A stretch of DNA of 6,522 nucleotides from Lentisphaeria bacterium (lineage in GTDB: Bacteria > Verrucomicrobiota > Lentisphaeria > Victivallales > UBA1829), in contig JAFVRL010000183.1 in the NCBI GenBank assembly GCA_017504325.1, positions 1 to 6,522 of the forward strand, read 5' to 3'. The position numbers and the translations under genes were made by a program. Below are positions 6,164-6,522 of this stretch, in pieces (the first letter of the stretch is position 1; each line of letters begins with the position of its first letter). The notes beneath the pieces are model-generated. The model did no database searches. It was not told the origin of the DNA and saw nothing but the letters and a program-made list of their open reading frames with translations.

Positions 6164-6241
6164 TTTTTACTTCCCGTACGGTAAGACAGAAAAAACAAAA
6201 ATTTGTTCCATAAAATTTTTCCGTCAAAGAGCTTTTTTCTG

Positions 6242-6300
6242 AAAAAACTGCCGTCCGCTGTTTTTTGAAGCCTGTACTACCCTGTTTATACCCGGACAGC
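6242..6300 (-). terminator. possible attenuator in the leader of the small gene
   Basis: On the minus strand GCTGTCCG (6293-6300) pairs with CGGACGGC (6250-6257) over 8 bp with one G-U, across a 35-nt loop. It is followed by AG and six T. A competing pairing of TCCGGGT (6290-6296) with ACCGGGA (6330-6336) would break this stem. The long loop makes it weaker than the other terminators here. Confidence 0.35.
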
Positions 6301-6353
6301 CGTTTTCTCAAGAGAAATCTGTAAAAAAATCCCGGTTATCCCATATTTTTCAC

Positions 6354-6359
6354 ATTATA
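6354..6359 (-). promoter_or_regulatory. possible -10 box for the small-gene transcript
   Basis: A consensus TATAAT on the minus strand lies inside the large inverted repeat, but no good -35 is found 16-18 bp upstream. If used, it gives a leader of ~208 nt holding the possible attenuator and the six-codon ORF. Confidence 0.3.
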
Positions 6360-6377
6360 CTCAATAAAACAGGCAGA

Positions 6378-6411
6378 AAACTCTGCTTGCATCCGGAAAC
6401 AAGCAGAGTTT
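6378..6411. terminator. perfect 12-bp hairpin, possibly a terminator
   Basis: AAACTCTGCTTG and its exact complement enclose a 10-nt loop. On the minus strand the stem ends in four T followed by CTGCC; on the plus strand only three T. It could be a weak bidirectional terminator between the small gene and whatever lies to the right, or just the core of the larger inverted repeat. Confidence 0.35.
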
Positions 6412-6488
6412 CCTGATCGGAATATATATGAAAATATGGGATAGCTGTGGTAAAAAATAAAAAAAAATGATTTTTTTCTTTCATTAAT

Positions 6489-6517
6489 TTGCAAAATCAA
6501 TCAAATTGTGTCATATT
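6489..6517 (+). promoter_or_regulatory. probable promoter for a rightward gene beyond the window
   Basis: TTGCAA (6489-6494), a 17-bp spacer, then CATATT (6512-6517) running into ATATTAATAA. The same ten bases cover the leuC -10 region on the other strand, with the same 17-bp spacing. The surrounding ~70 bp is very AT-rich and has no ORF, as expected of a promoter. Confidence 0.4.
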
Positions 6518-6522
6518 AATAA

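Larger units (their letters stand above)
6335..6445. repeat. nested imperfect inverted repeat, ~110 bp
   Basis: The outer arms are a perfect 13-bp inverted repeat, TATCCCATATTTT (6337-6349) and its complement (6431-6443), extendable to 15 bp with one mismatch. The centre is a perfect 12-bp stem (6378-6389 with 6400-6411) with a 10-nt loop. The DNA between is partly complementary. It encodes no protein. It could be a MITE-like or REP-like element, a large RNA hairpin, or a double regulatory site; no clear target-site duplication is seen. Confidence 0.6.

Noticed and set aside
5769..6311. A 180-codon minus-strand frame and a 132-codon plus-strand frame around the small gene
   Set aside because: Both cross intrinsic terminators and A/T tracts, lack ribosome sites and read like translated non-coding DNA; the 56-codon frame has all the signals.
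1..6522. CRISPR array, insertion sequence, phage genes or toxin-antitoxin pair
   Set aside because: No regularly spaced repeats, transposase, integrase or phage motif is visible on either strand; the 56-residue gene has no partner gene.

Overview
The window looks like a chromosomal piece from a bacterium of the PVC superphylum, most likely Lentisphaerota (Victivallales-like). The evidence is a type II/IV prepilin-like protein with an exact C-terminal H-X9-DG motif, encoded directly before a large secreted glycoside-hydrolase-like protein. That pairing is, from memory, typical of Lentisphaerota and its relatives. The taxonomic call is inference, because no rRNA or marker gene is present. Every confident gene lies on the minus strand, so the window is easiest to read from right to left.

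Right end to leuC (6522 to 5691): this stretch is mostly non-coding but dense in structure. It holds a probable plus-strand promoter at the right edge and a nested inverted repeat of about 110 bp (6335-6445). Next comes a leader with a possible attenuator (6242-6336), then a six-codon upstream ORF whose last codons form the Shine-Dalgarno of a 56-residue orphan protein (5969-6139). That small gene ends in a very strong terminator. Between it and leuC, the plus strand carries a promoter-like box, two mutually exclusive hairpins and a T8 tract, which makes a candidate small RNA of about 115 nt.

leuC-leuD (5690 to 3860): two adjacent genes encode the large and small subunits of an aconitase-superfamily dehydratase of the LeuC/HacA type, most likely 3-isopropylmalate dehydratase. 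They have a good sigma70-type promoter upstream of leuC and an intrinsic terminator after leuD. No other leucine-pathway gene is in view.

Prepilin plus hydrolase (3611 to 441): a prepilin-like gene and an 803-residue secreted protein are separated by 21 bp and share one promoter and one terminator. The second protein has an N-terminal TIM-barrel-like region and two C-terminal carbohydrate-binding-module-like domains. The likely joint role is polysaccharide handling at or outside the cell surface. I cannot assign the hydrolase to a numbered GH family.

Left end (363 to 1): a tRNA-His gene with encoded CCA and genomic G-1, followed by its own intrinsic terminator. The first ~90 bases are open in all three plus frames and contain small hairpins, but no gene can be called there.
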